DNA from: Comamonas sp. lk
GTDB taxonomy: Bacteria > Pseudomonadota > Gammaproteobacteria > Burkholderiales > Burkholderiaceae_C
NCBI GenBank assembly: GCA_945869165.1
Contig: CAMBNY010000008.1
Coordinates: forward strand, 1 to 58,593
Direction of reading: 5' to 3'
Length of the DNA stretch: 58,593 nt
Shown here one piece after another: positions 45,805 through 55,842 of the stretch. A program made the position numbers and the translations under genes. The notes under the pieces are model-generated. The model was not told where the DNA came from. It worked only from the letters and a program-made list of their open reading frames with translations, and made no database searches. The stretch's first letter is position 1. Every line of letters starts with the position of its first letter.

Positions 45805-46911
45805 TCAAATGCGCATGGGCATCACCACGTATTTGAAGGTGGCGTTGTCGGGGATGGTCATCAACGCCGAGCTGTTGCCGTCCGAGAACTCGAGGGTTAC
45901 CATTTCCTGGCTCATATTGGTCAGGGCGTCGATCAGGTAAGTGACGTTAAAACCGATCTCGATGCTGTCGCCTTCGTAGTCGATATCGATCTCGTCCACC
46001 GCTTCTTCCTGCTCTGCGTTGTTAGCCGCCATGCGCAGGGTGCCGGGGTCGATGTTCAGGCGCACGCCTTTGAATTTGTCGCTTGTCAAAATGGCTGTGC
46101 GCTGCAAAGTGGACAACAAAGTGGCGCGGCCCAGCACGATGCGATTTTTGTGGTTTTTGGGGATGACGCGGTTGTAGTCGGGGAATTTGCCCTCGACCAG
46201 CTTGGTCACAAACTGCATGCCTTCAAAGCTAAAGCGCGCCTGGTTGCTGGCAAATTGCATGTCGATGGCGCCTTCGGCATCCGAGAGCAGGCGCTGCAAC
46301 TCAATCACCGTTTTGCGCGGCAAGATGACTTCCTGCTTGGGCACTTCCACATCCAGCGTGGCCGAGGCGAAGGCCAAACGGTGGCCGTCGGTGGCGACCA
46401 GGCTGAGCTGCTTGCCTTCGGCGACGAACAAAATACCATTGAGGTAGTAGCGAATATCGTGCACCGCCATGGCAAAAGAGACTTGGCTCAGCAGGCTTTT
46501 AAGGGTTTTTTGCGGCACGCTAAACACCGGGCCAAAGCTGGGCGACTCTTGCACCAGCGGAAAGTCTTCGGCGGGCAGGGTTTGCAGGGTGAACTTGCTT
46601 TTGCCGCCCTTGAGGATGATTTTGCTTTGGCTAGCCTCTAGGGACACGGTTTGGTCGGCGGGCATGGTGCGCAGGATGTCGATGAGCTTGCGCGCGCCTA
46701 TGGTTGTGCTGAAATCGCCGGCATCGCCGCCGAGTTCGGCGCTGGTGCGGATCTGGATTTCCAGGTCGCTGGTGGTGAACTGCAGGCTGGAGCCGGTTTT
46801 GCGTACCAGCACGTTGGCAAGGATAGGCAAAGTGTGGCGACGTTCGACGATACCGGCCACCGATTGCAATACGGACAACACCTGGTCTTGCGTGGCTTTC
46901 AAAACAATCAT
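45805..46911 (-). CDS. dnaN: DNA polymerase III beta sliding clamp
   Basis: The 368-residue protein starts at ATG 46911 ([16 protein letters not shown]). It has three repeated clamp domains and the conserved C-terminal ending [31 protein letters not shown], the usual M-P-M-R-hydrophobic finish. It holds the replicative polymerase on DNA as a dimer ring. It follows dnaA by 109 bases. Confidence 0.98.
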   Translation of the reverse strand: MIVLKATQDQVLSVLQSVAGIVERRHTLPILANVLVRKTGSSLQFTTSDLEIQIRTSAELGGDAGDFSTTIGARKLIDILRTMPADQTVSLEASQSKIILKGGKSKFTLQTLPAEDFPLVQESPSFGPVFSVPQKTLKSLLSQVSFAMAVHDIRYYLNGILFVAEGKQLSLVATDGHRLAFASATLDVEVPKQEVILPRKTVIELQRLLSDAEGAIDMQFASNQARFSFEGMQFVTKLVEGKFPDYNRVIPKNHKNRIVLGRATLLSTLQRTAILTSDKFKGVRLNIDPGTLRMAANNAEQEEAVDEIDIDYEGDSIEIGFNVTYLIDALTNMSQEMVTLEFSDGNSSALMTIPDNATFKYVVMPMRI

Positions 46912-47020
46912 GTAAGACTCCAAATTTCTATCTATTTACCAGCTGGCAGACGCGAACGGACAGCACCCGCCATTTTCGCTGTTTATTGGGCTGTTTTCCG
47001 GCGGGAAAAGCACTTTTATC

Positions 47021-48430
47021 TCAGCCTTTGAGGGTTTGTTCCAAAACGTGCAATTGTTGGTTCAATTCGGTGGCCTGCTGGCGCTCCAGGCTGATTTTGC
47101 GCACCGCGTGCAGCACGGTGGTGTGGTCGCGCCCGCCAAATAGCTCGCCGATCTCGGGCAAGCTTTTTTGCGTCAGCTCTTTGGCCAGGTACATGGCGAT
47201 CTGGCGCGGGCGGGCGATACTGGCCGGGCGTTTCTTGGAATACATGTCCGCGACCTTGATTTTGTAGTAGTCAGCCACGGTTTTTTGAATGTTTTCCACA
47301 GATATCTGGCGGTTCTGTATGGAAAGCAGGTCTCGCAAGGCTTCGCGCGCCAGCGGGATGGAAATTTCCTTCTGGTTAAAGCGCGAATAGGCCAGACATT
47401 TGCGCAAAGCGCCCTCCAGCTCGCGGACATTGGAGCGCACATTTTTGGCGACGAAAAACGCCACCTCCTCGGGCATGTCGGCACCTTCTGCGCGGGCTTT
47501 GTTGATCAAAATCGCCACCCGCATCTCTAATTCGGGCGGCTCAATCGCCACCGTCAGGCCAGAATCAAAGCGAGAAACCAGGCGCTCAGAGATGTCGGCC
47601 AGGCCCTTGGGATAGGTATCGCTGGTCATCACAATATGGGATTTTTTGGCCAGCAAGGCCTCAAACGCATTGAAAAACTCTTCCTGGGTGCGCTCTTTGT
47701 TGGCGAAAAACTGCACGTCGTCGATGAGCAACAAGTCCAGCGAGTGGTATTTGTCCTTGAATTCCTCAAAGGTTTTGCGCTGGTAGGCCTTAACCACGTC
47801 GGACACAAATTGCTCGGCATGGATGTACAAGACTTTGGCCGCCGGCTTGTCAGCCAGCAGCCGGTTGCCTGCGGCGTGCATCAAATGCGTCTTGCCCAGC
47901 CCCACACCGCCATAGATAAACAAGGGGTTGTACAGGTGTCCGGGGGTGGTGGCGACGTGCATGGCGGCGGCGCGCGCCATGCGGTTGGCGCTGCCTTCGA
48001 CCAAATTGTCGAAGTTGAGCATGGTGTTGAGGCGGTTTTTAGGCGCCTCAGGAGGAGCAGCGATGACCGGGCTATCGGCACCCTGCCCACGTACGGCGGG
48101 GCTGCGCGCGGAAAGCTCCTGCCGGGACGGGGCCGCGCGCTGGCTGATCAGCAGCTCCACCTGCACCGGTTGGCCACACAGGCGCTCGAGCACCGCGGCC
48201 ATGGGCGCAAGATACTGGGCTCGCACCCAATCGAGCTTGAAGCGGTTGGCCACCATGACCTGCACTTTGCTGAAGTCTTCGGATACCTGGGCCGAAAGGG
48301 GCTTGAGCCAGGTGTTGAACTGCTGCTCGGGCATCTCCATGGCCATTTTTTCCATGCATGTATGCCACAAGGCCTGGCCCGCATCGCCTGTGTGCGCAGC
48401 ATCGCCGTAAGGCACATCGTCTTCGGTCAT
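47021..48430 (-). CDS. dnaA: Chromosomal replication initiator DnaA
   Basis: The 469-residue protein begins at ATG 48430 ([10 protein letters not shown]). It has the N-terminal DnaB-interaction domain ([24 protein letters not shown]), a variable linker, the AAA+ domain with [13 protein letters not shown] and [13 protein letters not shown], and the C-terminal DNA-binding domain with [14 protein letters not shown] and [11 protein letters not shown]. It melts the origin and loads the helicase. It diverges from rpmH, with the oriC-like interval between. Confidence 0.98.
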   Translation of the reverse strand: MTEDDVPYGDAAHTGDAGQALWHTCMEKMAMEMPEQQFNTWLKPLSAQVSEDFSKVQVMVANRFKLDWVRAQYLAPMAAVLERLCGQPVQVELLISQRAAPSRQELSARSPAVRGQGADSPVIAAPPEAPKNRLNTMLNFDNLVEGSANRMARAAAMHVATTPGHLYNPLFIYGGVGLGKTHLMHAAGNRLLADKPAAKVLYIHAEQFVSDVVKAYQRKTFEEFKDKYHSLDLLLIDDVQFFANKERTQEEFFNAFEALLAKKSHIVMTSDTYPKGLADISERLVSRFDSGLTVAIEPPELEMRVAILINKARAEGADMPEEVAFFVAKNVRSNVRELEGALRKCLAYSRFNQKEISIPLAREALRDLLSIQNRQISVENIQKTVADYYKIKVADMYSKKRPASIARPRQIAMYLAKELTQKSLPEIGELFGGRDHTTVLHAVRKISLERQQATELNQQLHVLEQTLKG

Positions 48431-48765
48431 GAACGCAGTCAATCTGTGGATAAAAATGGGAGTATGGGTGCCGGGTGGGTGAATTATCAAACACTTATCC
48501 ACAAAAGTGGAGCGCCTGGCCGACGCCCTGATGCTAACCGCAAGCGCGGGTTTTGGGCCACGAATTTTATGAAATTTGTAATTCAAACCAAGGCCCTGGG
48601 TAGCTTCAGAACAGCCGCCAGTCGCCAATGCTTGGCTTGGCGTCGAAAATTTGCGATAATCCTAGGCTTTCCCTAAAAATCCCTTGGGGAACCCTGCCGG
48701 CGAGTCTATTCGGAGATGTTGATGAATAGGCGCAAGTGCCGGATCCGATCTGTCAGGAAATCCAA
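48431..48765. other. Probable origin of replication (oriC) interval with DnaA boxes
   Basis: This gene-free stretch of 335 bases lies between divergent dnaA and rpmH, the usual oriC site in proteobacteria. Two perfect DnaA boxes of TTATCCACA type are seen, at 48445-48453 (minus orientation) and 48495-48503 (plus). An AT-rich section around 48560-48592 is a possible unwinding element. Only two consensus boxes are obvious; weaker ones may exist. The rpmH promoter lies at its right end. Confidence 0.75.
48632..48660 (+). promoter_or_regulatory. Sigma-70-type promoter of the rpmH operon
   Basis: A TTGGCT -35 box (48632-48637) and a GATAAT -10 box (48655-48660) are separated by 17 bases, an ideal spacing. 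The -10 lies about 106 bases upstream of the rpmH start, leaving an untranslated leader of roughly 100 bases. It would drive the rpmH-rnpA-yidD-yidC operon. Confidence 0.65.
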
Positions 48766-48900
48766 ATGAAACGCACTTACCAGCCCTCCAAAATCCGCCG
48801 CGCCCGCACCCATGGCTTCTTGGTCCGCATGAAAACCCGTGGCGGCCGCGCTGTCATTAACGCACGCCGCGCCAAAGGCCGTAAACGCCTGGCTGTCTAA
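48766..48900 (+). CDS. rpmH: 50S ribosomal protein L34
   Basis: A 44-residue, strongly basic protein: [19 protein letters not shown], then [20 protein letters not shown] and KRLAV. This is a full-length L34 with every family hallmark. AGGAAAT is a ribosome site upstream of the ATG. The gene is the first of the rpmH-rnpA-yidD-yidC cluster. Confidence 0.99.
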   Translation: MKRTYQPSKIRRARTHGFLVRMKTRGGRAVINARRAKGRKRLAV

Positions 48901-48930
48901 ACGCTACGCGCCACGGCGCCGGTCTGACCC

Positions 48931-49359
48931 GTGCAAGGACTGCGCACCCGCGCCCAATTCCAGGCGGCGATGGCCGGCACGGTGCAAGCCCGTAGCCACC
49001 ATTTCGTGTTGCACTTTTGCAGCTTTGATGCCGCCCAGCCTTCCCAGGCCCCCGCGCCTGGAAGCACCGTTTTTGACAAAGGCCTCGCGCTGGACCGCCC
49101 CGCAGTCGGCGCATTGGTACCCAAACGCTGGGCCAAACGCGCCGTCACCCGCAACACCATCAAGCGCCAGATTTACCACGTGAGCCAGCTTTTTGAAACG
49201 CAACTTGCCCCCGGCGCCCATGTAGTGCGACTGCGCAGTGCGTTCGACACCAAGTTGTTTCCCAGTGCCACCTCAGCCCCTTTGCGCGCTGCGGTGCGCC
49301 AAGAATTGCTAGCCCTGTTCGGCCATGCCGGGCACACCCATTACCTGTCAAACCCATGA
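48931..49359 (+). CDS. rnpA: Ribonuclease P protein component
   Basis: The 142-residue basic protein (GTG start 48931) contains LRTRAQFQAAMAG and the RNP motif KRWAKRAVTRNTIKRQIYH, the R-N-x-x-K-R core that binds RNase P RNA. It helps the RNA subunit trim tRNA 5' ends. It follows rpmH by 30 bases and overlaps yidD by 4 (ATGA). Confidence 0.96.
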   Translation: MQGLRTRAQFQAAMAGTVQARSHHFVLHFCSFDAAQPSQAPAPGSTVFDKGLALDRPAVGALVPKRWAKRAVTRNTIKRQIYHVSQLFETQLAPGAHVVRLRSAFDTKLFPSATSAPLRAAVRQELLALFGHAGHTHYLSNP

Positions 49360-49628
49360 TGCAAACCCTGCTCATCGGCCTGGTCAAAGGCTACCGCTTG
49401 CTGCTCAGCCCATGGCTCGGCAGCGCATGCCGGTTTGAACCGACCTGCTCCCGCTACGCGCTAGGGGCTTTAGAAAACCATGGCGCTGGCGTCGGTACTT
49501 ACCTGACAATCGCCCGTCTTGCGCGCTGCCACCCCTGGTGCGATGGCGGGCTGGACCCGGTGCCCCAAGACAAACCCCGGCTGTTTAGCCGCCTGATTTC
49601 CCCTTCTTCTGAAAAGAAACCCTCATGA
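49356..49628 (+). CDS. yidD: Membrane protein insertion efficiency factor YidD
   Basis: The 90-residue YidD has the conserved pattern LLSPWLGSACRFEPTCSRYA, ending CHPWCDGGLDPVP, with cysteines typical of the family. An amphipathic N-terminal helix attaches it to the inner membrane, where it helps YidC. Four-base overlaps join it to both rnpA and yidC. Confidence 0.97.
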   Translation: MMQTLLIGLVKGYRLLLSPWLGSACRFEPTCSRYALGALENHGAGVGTYLTIARLARCHPWCDGGLDPVPQDKPRLFSRLISPSSEKKPS

Positions 49629-51349
49629 ACGATATCCGCCGCACTATTTTGTGGGTGATTTTTGGCTTTTCCATGGTGCTGCTGTGGGACAAGTGGCAAA
49701 TTCACAATGGGAATACGCCGACGTTTTTCCCCGGTCCACCCAACGCAGTCAGCACGGCGGCACCTGACGCTGCCAAAGCAGCCGCGTCTGATGCCAGCGT
49801 ACCCGGTTCTGTGCCGGTGGCCGCAGCACCAGCAACTGCCAATGCTGCGCCTGCGGTGGAATCCGGAGCGCTTGCGCGCGGCGAACGCATACGCGTGACG
49901 ACCGATGTGTTGTCGCTGGAGTTTGACACGCTGGGCGGCACTTTGGTGGGCTCGGAATTCCTGAAATACGGCGAGTCCGGCGACCAGAACAAACATGTCA
50001 CGCTGCTCGATGACAGCAAAGAGCGCATTTACCTGGCCCAGTCCGGCGTGGTGGCGGGTGCGGTGCCGGGTAACTTCCCGACGCACAAAACGCCTATGGC
50101 TTTTTCCGGCGCGACGCAACTCAAAGACGGCCAGGACAGCCTGCAACTCACCTTCAGCTCGCCCGATGTGGGTGGCATCAGCGTGGTTAAAACCTATACC
50201 TTACGCCGGGGCTCGTATGCCATCCAAGTGAACCATGCGCTAAGCAACCAATCGGGCGCGCCGATTGCGCCGCAGCTGTATTTGCAACTGCTGCGTGATG
50301 GCAATAAGCCGGCGGGCGAATCGGCTTTCTATTCCACCTTCACCGGCCCGGCGGTCTATACCGAGGCCAAGAAATACCAGAAAGTAGAGTTTGTCGATAT
50401 CAAAAAGAAAAATGCGGACTACGAAAAGCAGGCCAGCAATGGCTATATCGCTATGGTGCAGCATTACTTTGCCAGCGCCTGGATACTGCCCGATGGTGTG
50501 AGCCGCAGTATCTCGCTCGACGGCGTGGACATGCCCGGCACACTGGCGGACTGTTGCTACCGCGCCGCCATGGTGGCGCCCATCGAAGCGATTGCACCTG
50601 GCACCAGCCGCAGCCTTGAGGCCACGCTGTTTGTCGGCCCGCAAGAAGAAAAAATGCTGGAAGCCCTGGCGCCTGGCCTGGAGCTGCTTAAGGACTATGG
50701 CTGGCTCACGATTCTGGCCAAGCCTTTGTATTGGCTGCTAGACCGTTTGCACAGCGTGATTCAAAACTGGGGCTGGGCCATTGTTGCCTTGGTATTGCTG
50801 CTGAAAATCGCGTTCTACTGGCTCAATGCCAAAGCCTACGAGAGCATGGCCAAGATGAAGGCGGTCAACCCCAAGATCATGGAAATGCGCGAGCGCCTCA
50901 AAGACAACCCGCAGCAAATGCAGCAAGAGATGATGCGCATTTACCGGGAAGAAAAAGTCAACCCTATGGGGGGCTGCTTCCCGATCATGGTGCAAATTCC
51001 GGTGTTCATCGCCTTGTACTGGGTGCTGCTGTCCACGGTAGAAATGCGCAGCGCGCCCTGGATGCTATGGATCCATGATTTATCCGCGCCGGATCCGTAT
51101 TACATTCTGCCCGTCATCATGACGCTGACCACGCTTTTGCAAACCGCCCTCAACCCAGCGCCCCCTGACCCGATGCAGGCCAAACTGATGTGGTACATGC
51201 CGTTGATATTTAGCGTGATGTTCTTCTTCTTCCCCTCGGGCCTGGTGGTCTATTGGATTACCAATAACGTCTTGTCGATTGCCCAGCAGTGGATTATTAA
51301 CACCCGTATGGGCGTGCCACCGCAGTTCAATTTGCCCAAGTTCAAATAA
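49625..51349 (+). CDS. yidC: Membrane protein insertase YidC
   Basis: The 574-residue inner-membrane insertase has an N-terminal membrane helix (RTILWVIFGFSMVLLWDKWQ) and an alanine-rich linker. The large periplasmic P1 domain (about residues 75-350) precedes the conserved five-helix core with WGWAIVALVLLLKIAFYWLN and NPMGGCFPIMVQIPVFIALYW. It inserts membrane proteins with or without Sec. It ends in a hairpin-rich region before mnmE. Confidence 0.98.
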   Translation: MNDIRRTILWVIFGFSMVLLWDKWQIHNGNTPTFFPGPPNAVSTAAPDAAKAAASDASVPGSVPVAAAPATANAAPAVESGALARGERIRVTTDVLSLEFDTLGGTLVGSEFLKYGESGDQNKHVTLLDDSKERIYLAQSGVVAGAVPGNFPTHKTPMAFSGATQLKDGQDSLQLTFSSPDVGGISVVKTYTLRRGSYAIQVNHALSNQSGAPIAPQLYLQLLRDGNKPAGESAFYSTFTGPAVYTEAKKYQKVEFVDIKKKNADYEKQASNGYIAMVQHYFASAWILPDGVSRSISLDGVDMPGTLADCCYRAAMVAPIEAIAPGTSRSLEATLFVGPQEEKMLEALAPGLELLKDYGWLTILAKPLYWLLDRLHSVIQNWGWAIVALVLLLKIAFYWLNAKAYESMAKMKAVNPKIMEMRERLKDNPQQMQQEMMRIYREEKVNPMGGCFPIMVQIPVFIALYWVLLSTVEMRSAPWMLWIHDLSAPDPYYILPVIMTLTTLLQTALNPAPPDPMQAKLMWYMPLIFSVMFFFFPSGLVVYWITNNVLSIAQQWIINTRMGVPPQFNLPKFK

Positions 51350-51414
51350 GCGACACGCTGCCGCTTTGCACCCAAGGCCGCGCAAGCGGCCTTGTTCGTT
51401 TGAGGGCGTGTCGC
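51350..51414 (+). terminator. Nested hairpin terminator after yidC
   Basis: The inner stem AAGGCCGC-GCAA-GCGGCCTT (51374-51393) is a perfect 8-base stem with a GCAA tetraloop, followed by the T-rich GTTCGTTT. It lies inside an outer pair, GCGACACGC (51350-51358) and GCGTGTCGC (51406-51414), also perfect. The inner part is the likely terminator of the rpmH-to-yidC transcript. Confidence 0.75.
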
Positions 51415-51471
51415 TTGCCCGGCCAGATGAGGCGCACGGATAATGGGCCCGCCCGCAACTAAGTCCCGCCC

Positions 51472-52875
51472 ATGCTCGCACGCCACCACGACCCGATTTT
51501 GGCCATCGCCACGGCACCTGGCCGCGCCTCGGTGGGTATCGTGCGCCTAAGCGGCAAAGACTTGCGCCCGCTGATCCAGGCCTTATTCGGGCACAGCCTG
51601 GATGCGCGCCACGCGCACTACCTGCCCTTCCCCGATGCCAAAGGCGCGCCCATAGACCACGGGCTGGCCCTGTATTTCCCGGCGCCGCATTCCTTTACCG
51701 GCGAAGACGTACTGGAGTTGCAAGCCCACGGCGGGCCGGTGGTGCTGCAACTGCTGCTGGCGCGCTGCCTGGAGCTGGTGGGCGAAAAAGACGAAAACGG
51801 CCAGGCCTGCCTGCCGGGCCTGCGCCTGGCGCAAGCCGGGGAATTTAGCGAGCGGGCCTTCCTGAACGACAAGATCGACCTGGTACAGGCCGAAGCGATT
51901 GCCGACCTGATTGACGCCAGCACCGAAGCGGCAGCCCGCAGTGCGGTGCGCTCGCTAGCGGGGGATTTTTCGCGCGAGGTGGACCAACTGCGCGACGGCC
52001 TGGTACGTCTGCGGCTTCTGGTAGAGGCGACCTTAGATTTTCCGGAAGAAGAAATAGATTTTTTACGCAAGTCTGACGCGCAGGGGCAGCTCGACGGCCT
52101 GCATGCCGCGCTGGCCAAAGTGTTGGGCGCTGCGCGGCAAGGCGCCTTGCTGCGCGATGGCATACGCGTGGTGATTGCCGGTCAGCCCAATGCCGGTAAA
52201 TCCTCGCTGCTCAATGCATTGGCCGGCGCCGAGCTAGCCATCGTGACGCCCATCGCAGGCACCACACGCGACAAGGTGCAAGAGACGATACAAATCGAAG
52301 GCGTGCCGGTGCATGTGATCGACACCGCCGGTCTGCGCGAAGGCGCTGACGAAGTGGAAGCCATCGGCATTGCGCGCGCGTGGGACGCGGTGCTGCATGC
52401 CGACGCAGTGGTTTTTTTGCATGACCTGACGCGCGCAAGCCAGCCCCAATACCAGGCCGATGACGCGCGTATTGCAAGCACTCTGGGACACAAACTGGCC
52501 GCCACGGTTCCGGTGATCGACGTGTGGAACAAATGCGATGCACAGGCGCCGGATGCGCAAGTGCCGGGCTTGTACCTGTCCGCCAAAACCGGGCAGGGCC
52601 TGGACTTGCTGCGCCAGCATTTGTTGGAATTGGCAGGCTGGCAAGCCGGTGCCGAAGGCATTTCCATGGCGCGCCAGCGCCATGTGCAGGCGCTGAGCCA
52701 GGTTAGCGCGCACCTGTACCTGGCCCACGCCCATTTGCGCGCCCAGGCGCAGTCACTGGATTTGCTAGCCGAGGAGTTGCGGCTGGCGCAAAACGCCCTC
52801 AACGAAATCACCGGCGCCTTCAGTTCAGACGACTTGCTGGGCGTGATTTTTTCTAGCTTTTGTATCGGGAAGTAA
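51472..52875 (+). CDS. mnmE: tRNA modification GTPase MnmE
   Basis: The 467-residue GTPase has an N-terminal tetrahydrofolate-binding domain ([16 protein letters not shown]), a helical domain and an inserted Ras-like G domain: [14 protein letters not shown] (G1), [10 protein letters not shown] (G2), DTAGLREG (G3), NKCD (G4). The C-terminal C-I-G-K carries the catalytic-site Cys. With MnmG it modifies the wobble uridine of tRNAs. It sits after yidC, as in most betaproteobacteria, and overlaps no neighbour. Confidence 0.98.
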   Translation: MLARHHDPILAIATAPGRASVGIVRLSGKDLRPLIQALFGHSLDARHAHYLPFPDAKGAPIDHGLALYFPAPHSFTGEDVLELQAHGGPVVLQLLLARCLELVGEKDENGQACLPGLRLAQAGEFSERAFLNDKIDLVQAEAIADLIDASTEAAARSAVRSLAGDFSREVDQLRDGLVRLRLLVEATLDFPEEEIDFLRKSDAQGQLDGLHAALAKVLGAARQGALLRDGIRVVIAGQPNAGKSSLLNALAGAELAIVTPIAGTTRDKVQETIQIEGVPVHVIDTAGLREGADEVEAIGIARAWDAVLHADAVVFLHDLTRASQPQYQADDARIASTLGHKLAATVPVIDVWNKCDAQAPDAQVPGLYLSAKTGQGLDLLRQHLLELAGWQAGAEGISMARQRHVQALSQVSAHLYLAHAHLRAQAQSLDLLAEELRLAQNALNEITGAFSSDDLLGVIFSSFCIGK

Positions 52876-52878
52876 GCA

Positions 52879-53271
52879 ATGGCTGAAGTAGATAAGACGA
52901 CCCATGGCAGCTGCATGTGCGGCGCGGTGCGCTACCGGGTTAACGGGCCGCTACGTCCCATCATTGCGTGTCACTGCATCCAATGCCGCAAAAGCAGCGG
53001 GCACTATGTGACTGCAACTGCATGCCCCACCGAAGCGCTCCACATCGAGGGCGATACGCTGCAATGGTATGCCTCCTCATCGGAGGCTGAACGCGGGTTT
53101 TGCGGGCGCTGCGGCAGCAATTTGTTCTGGCGGCGCAAGGGGGCTAACAGCACCTCGATTTGGGCTGGCTCGATTGACGGGCCAACAGGTTTGCACATTG
53201 CGCAGCAAATGTTTACCGGCTCTAAGGGCGATTACTATGGTTTGCCGGACGCACCGGCTGTACCTGACTAA
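52879..53271 (+). CDS. GFA-family zinc-binding protein
   Basis: The 130-residue protein has the CENP-V/GFA cysteine pattern: THGSCMCGAVRY, ACHCIQCRKSSGHY and GFCGRCGSNLFWRR, binding two zincs. The family was named after glutathione-dependent formaldehyde-activating enzyme, but most members are not shown to do this. It follows mnmE by three bases and may share its transcript. Confidence 0.9.
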   Translation: MAEVDKTTHGSCMCGAVRYRVNGPLRPIIACHCIQCRKSSGHYVTATACPTEALHIEGDTLQWYASSSEAERGFCGRCGSNLFWRRKGANSTSIWAGSIDGPTGLHIAQQMFTGSKGDYYGLPDAPAVPD

Positions 53272-53341
53272 TTGCGATTACTCCAGGACGCACCCGTACG
53301 ACTTGGCGGCAATGCGCGGCGTAACTACTCCACAGAACTGC

Positions 53342-53896
53342 TTAATGCCCGGCGAAGTCCACTAGGGTAAACAGTGGCATGCCGGTAGCGCGTAATTTGT
53401 CAGAGCCGCCGAGCTCTGGCAAGTCCACGATGGCCGCGCCCTCCATCACGAGGGCGCCCAGTTTTTCCAGTAGTTTTTTACCCGCCATCATGGTGCCGCC
53501 GGTGGCGATCAAATCGTCTATCAGCAGCACCCTATCACCGGGGCGCACCGCATCGGTGTGCAGCTCCACGGTGGCGCTGCCGTATTCGAGTTCATAGGTT
53601 TCTTCCACCGTGGTGAAAGGCAGCTTGCCTTTTTTGCGGATAGGTACGAAACCGACATTAAGTTCGTAAGCGACCACCGCGCCGAGGATGAAGCCGCGCG
53701 CGTCTAAACCTGCGACCACATCGGGGCGGCGCGCATTGTCCATGTAGCGATGCACGAACGCGTCAATTAACACGCGAAAGACTTTGGCGTCTTGCAACAG
53801 TGGTGTGATGTCGCGGAATTGAACCCCAGGCGCAGGCCAGTCGGGCACAGTGCGGATATGGTTGCGCAGGTATTCGGTAACGTGGGTATGTTGCAT
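53342..53896 (-). CDS. apt: Adenine phosphoribosyltransferase
   Basis: The 184-residue protein has the type-I PRTase PRPP loop [20 protein letters not shown], the N-terminal [18 protein letters not shown] (the usual P-x-x-G-I-x-F-x-D-I-T-P-L), and [14 protein letters not shown] with [10 protein letters not shown]. It makes AMP from adenine and PRPP. It is convergent with the GFA gene. With the adenine deaminase at 19214 it would give two ways to use adenine. Confidence 0.97.
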   Translation of the reverse strand: MQHTHVTEYLRNHIRTVPDWPAPGVQFRDITPLLQDAKVFRVLIDAFVHRYMDNARRPDVVAGLDARGFILGAVVAYELNVGFVPIRKKGKLPFTTVEETYELEYGSATVELHTDAVRPGDRVLLIDDLIATGGTMMAGKKLLEKLGALVMEGAAIVDLPELGGSDKLRATGMPLFTLVDFAGH

Positions 53897-54020
53897 AAAG
53901 GTGGCAATAGAACGGGGCTTGCAACAGCGGATCGCAAACTATGCGACCCACTGATTTCCAAGTCCTATTGTCACCGCTGTGCACACGCCCAATAGACTGG
54001 GGCACAGCGCACCAGCGAGA

Positions 54021-55460
54021 CTATTTACGAGGGGGGGCTGGAGGCAGCGGCGCGCTCACTGGTTTCGCCGGCGGGGGCGGCTTCACTGCGACAGCCGGCG
54101 CAGGTGCCGGGCTCTTAGGTGGAGCTGGGGGCGCTAGCACCGTGCTCTTGGCCGGGGGTGGGGGCACAAAAGGATTGGCAGCAACGTTCACCGGTGGCGG
54201 GAGCGGGGCCGCGGGCGGGGGCACAGGTGCTGGTAAGCGGTCGCTCAAAGTTTTAAGGAAGGCGACGACGTCGTCAATCTCTTTGTCCGTCAGTGCCGGG
54301 CCGGCATTCGCTGCGCGGTTGAGGGGCACACGATCACGCACGATGTTGGGCTGGTAGGCCAAGGGCAAATCATTGGGCACACCAGAGGGGCCGTACCAAC
54401 GCTGCGGGCTGCTGTCGCGGGTAGCGTAGAAGCTCACGACATCGCGCAAGCTGCTAAATACGCCGTTGTGCATAAACACCTGGCGCTCACCAACGTTGCG
54501 CAGCGAGGGCATTTTGAAAGTGCCGCAAAATTTTTCGATAGTGACAGAGACCGGCACATTAGCGCTCAAGGCTGGGCGGGTACGGTTGGGCCCGCACAGG
54601 CCCAGGTCGAAATAGGAGGGATTGGCATTGGCCGGTATGGCTTTATTGCGAGGTATGCCGGTCGCGTAGTGCGCAAAGTCGGTAAATAAGTTATCGGCTG
54701 GCTTAACCGACTTGGGGTTCATGCTGTGGCAACTGGCGCAATTGCCTTTGACCGGGTCCATGAAGACTTTCAGGCCATTGTCTTCTGCCGGGGTGAACTT
54801 CACGCGGCCCGCGATGTAATCGTCGTAACGCGAACTAAACGCTTGAAACCGGGTGGTAGATTCAAACGCGGCCAAAGCCTCGCCCACACGGGTGAAGGCG
54901 AGCGTCGGGTTTTTGAAGATGTCCTTGCCGTACAAATCCGTCATGATTTTGGCGTAGGGGCCTGCGGCGATCTTGGCGACCACACTCGCACCATCTTTGT
55001 TGTTCATTTCATTTGCGGCCAGAAACGGCATTTGCGCCTGCTGCGCCAGGGTGTCGGCCCGGCCATCCCAGAACAAACCGCCGATAGGGTCTACATCACC
55101 GTTGAGCACGCGAAAGCCAAAGGGCGGCGTAAAGCTGCTGTAGGAGTTTTGCATCACGCTGCGGGTGCCAAAGGAGTTGGGCAAACTGCCTAGGGGTACA
55201 CCGATGCGCGAACCATTCAAATTGGCAAAGCCAGTGCTGGCTTGATGGCAATTGACGCATGCGGTGCCACGTGGTTCTGAGAGGTTTTTATCATTGAATA
55301 TTTGTTCGCCTAGTGCCTGCACAGGTGTTAGCACCGGTACTGGAGAGGCGGCCCATACGGATGTAGGCAATAGCAAGCTAAGTAAGCCTGCGTAAGCAAG
55401 AGCGGCGAAAAATGAAGCCGGCAAATTTCTGGCCATAGGCCTTGCTTGGACTTGGTACAT
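54021..55460 (-). CDS. Di-haem cytochrome c peroxidase/MauG-like protein with proline-rich tail
   Basis: The 479-residue periplasmic protein starts at ATG 55460 with AGGAG nine bases before it. It has a signal peptide (to about residue 37, SVWAA) and two haem-binding motifs, CVNCH at 68-72 and CASCH at 241-245, in a CcpA/MauG fold. These proteins reduce peroxide or oxidise other substrates. The last 70 or so residues are almost only Pro, Ala, Val and Lys, an unusual extension for the family. An upstream operon partner is not seen. Confidence 0.9.
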   Translation of the reverse strand: MYQVQARPMARNLPASFFAALAYAGLLSLLLPTSVWAASPVPVLTPVQALGEQIFNDKNLSEPRGTACVNCHQASTGFANLNGSRIGVPLGSLPNSFGTRSVMQNSYSSFTPPFGFRVLNGDVDPIGGLFWDGRADTLAQQAQMPFLAANEMNNKDGASVVAKIAAGPYAKIMTDLYGKDIFKNPTLAFTRVGEALAAFESTTRFQAFSSRYDDYIAGRVKFTPAEDNGLKVFMDPVKGNCASCHSMNPKSVKPADNLFTDFAHYATGIPRNKAIPANANPSYFDLGLCGPNRTRPALSANVPVSVTIEKFCGTFKMPSLRNVGERQVFMHNGVFSSLRDVVSFYATRDSSPQRWYGPSGVPNDLPLAYQPNIVRDRVPLNRAANAGPALTDKEIDDVVAFLKTLSDRLPAPVPPPAAPLPPPVNVAANPFVPPPPAKSTVLAPPAPPKSPAPAPAVAVKPPPPAKPVSAPLPPAPPRK

Positions 55461-55842
55461 AAAAGTATTCTCCTAGCTTTCTGTTTTTGATGACGAATTA
55501 AAGGTCTGACCATCCGGATTTCGTGTCTGCGCGTTTGCGGCTCAAGTGGGTCCATATGACCCTACGCCCTGATATGCAATATGCGTACCCGGTAATCGCC
55601 GCTTAACCGACGCAGTCATGTGCGTAACTGCCGTAATTTCAGTGGGACTACTAGCGCCATATAGGGCGGCGTTTAGCGCATAAAGAGCATCTCGTGGCTG
55701 TTTGTCGCAACAGTGGTGCTCAGGTAAATATTGGTAAAGCCTTTATGCATGCGAATGGCTTTGCCCAACAGGCATACGCTGTCAATTGGGCGGTTTGTCC
55801 GAACAAAACAGGGCGCGCCCATGGCGTCCCTAAAATGCCCCC
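55461..55842. other. Divergent intergenic region without gene
   Basis: This interval of 382 bases lies between divergent di-haem peroxidase and kdsD. Small open frames here are shadows without ribosome sites. It must hold both promoters, but I cannot pick convincing -35/-10 pairs. No repeat or RNA gene is seen. Confidence 0.5.
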
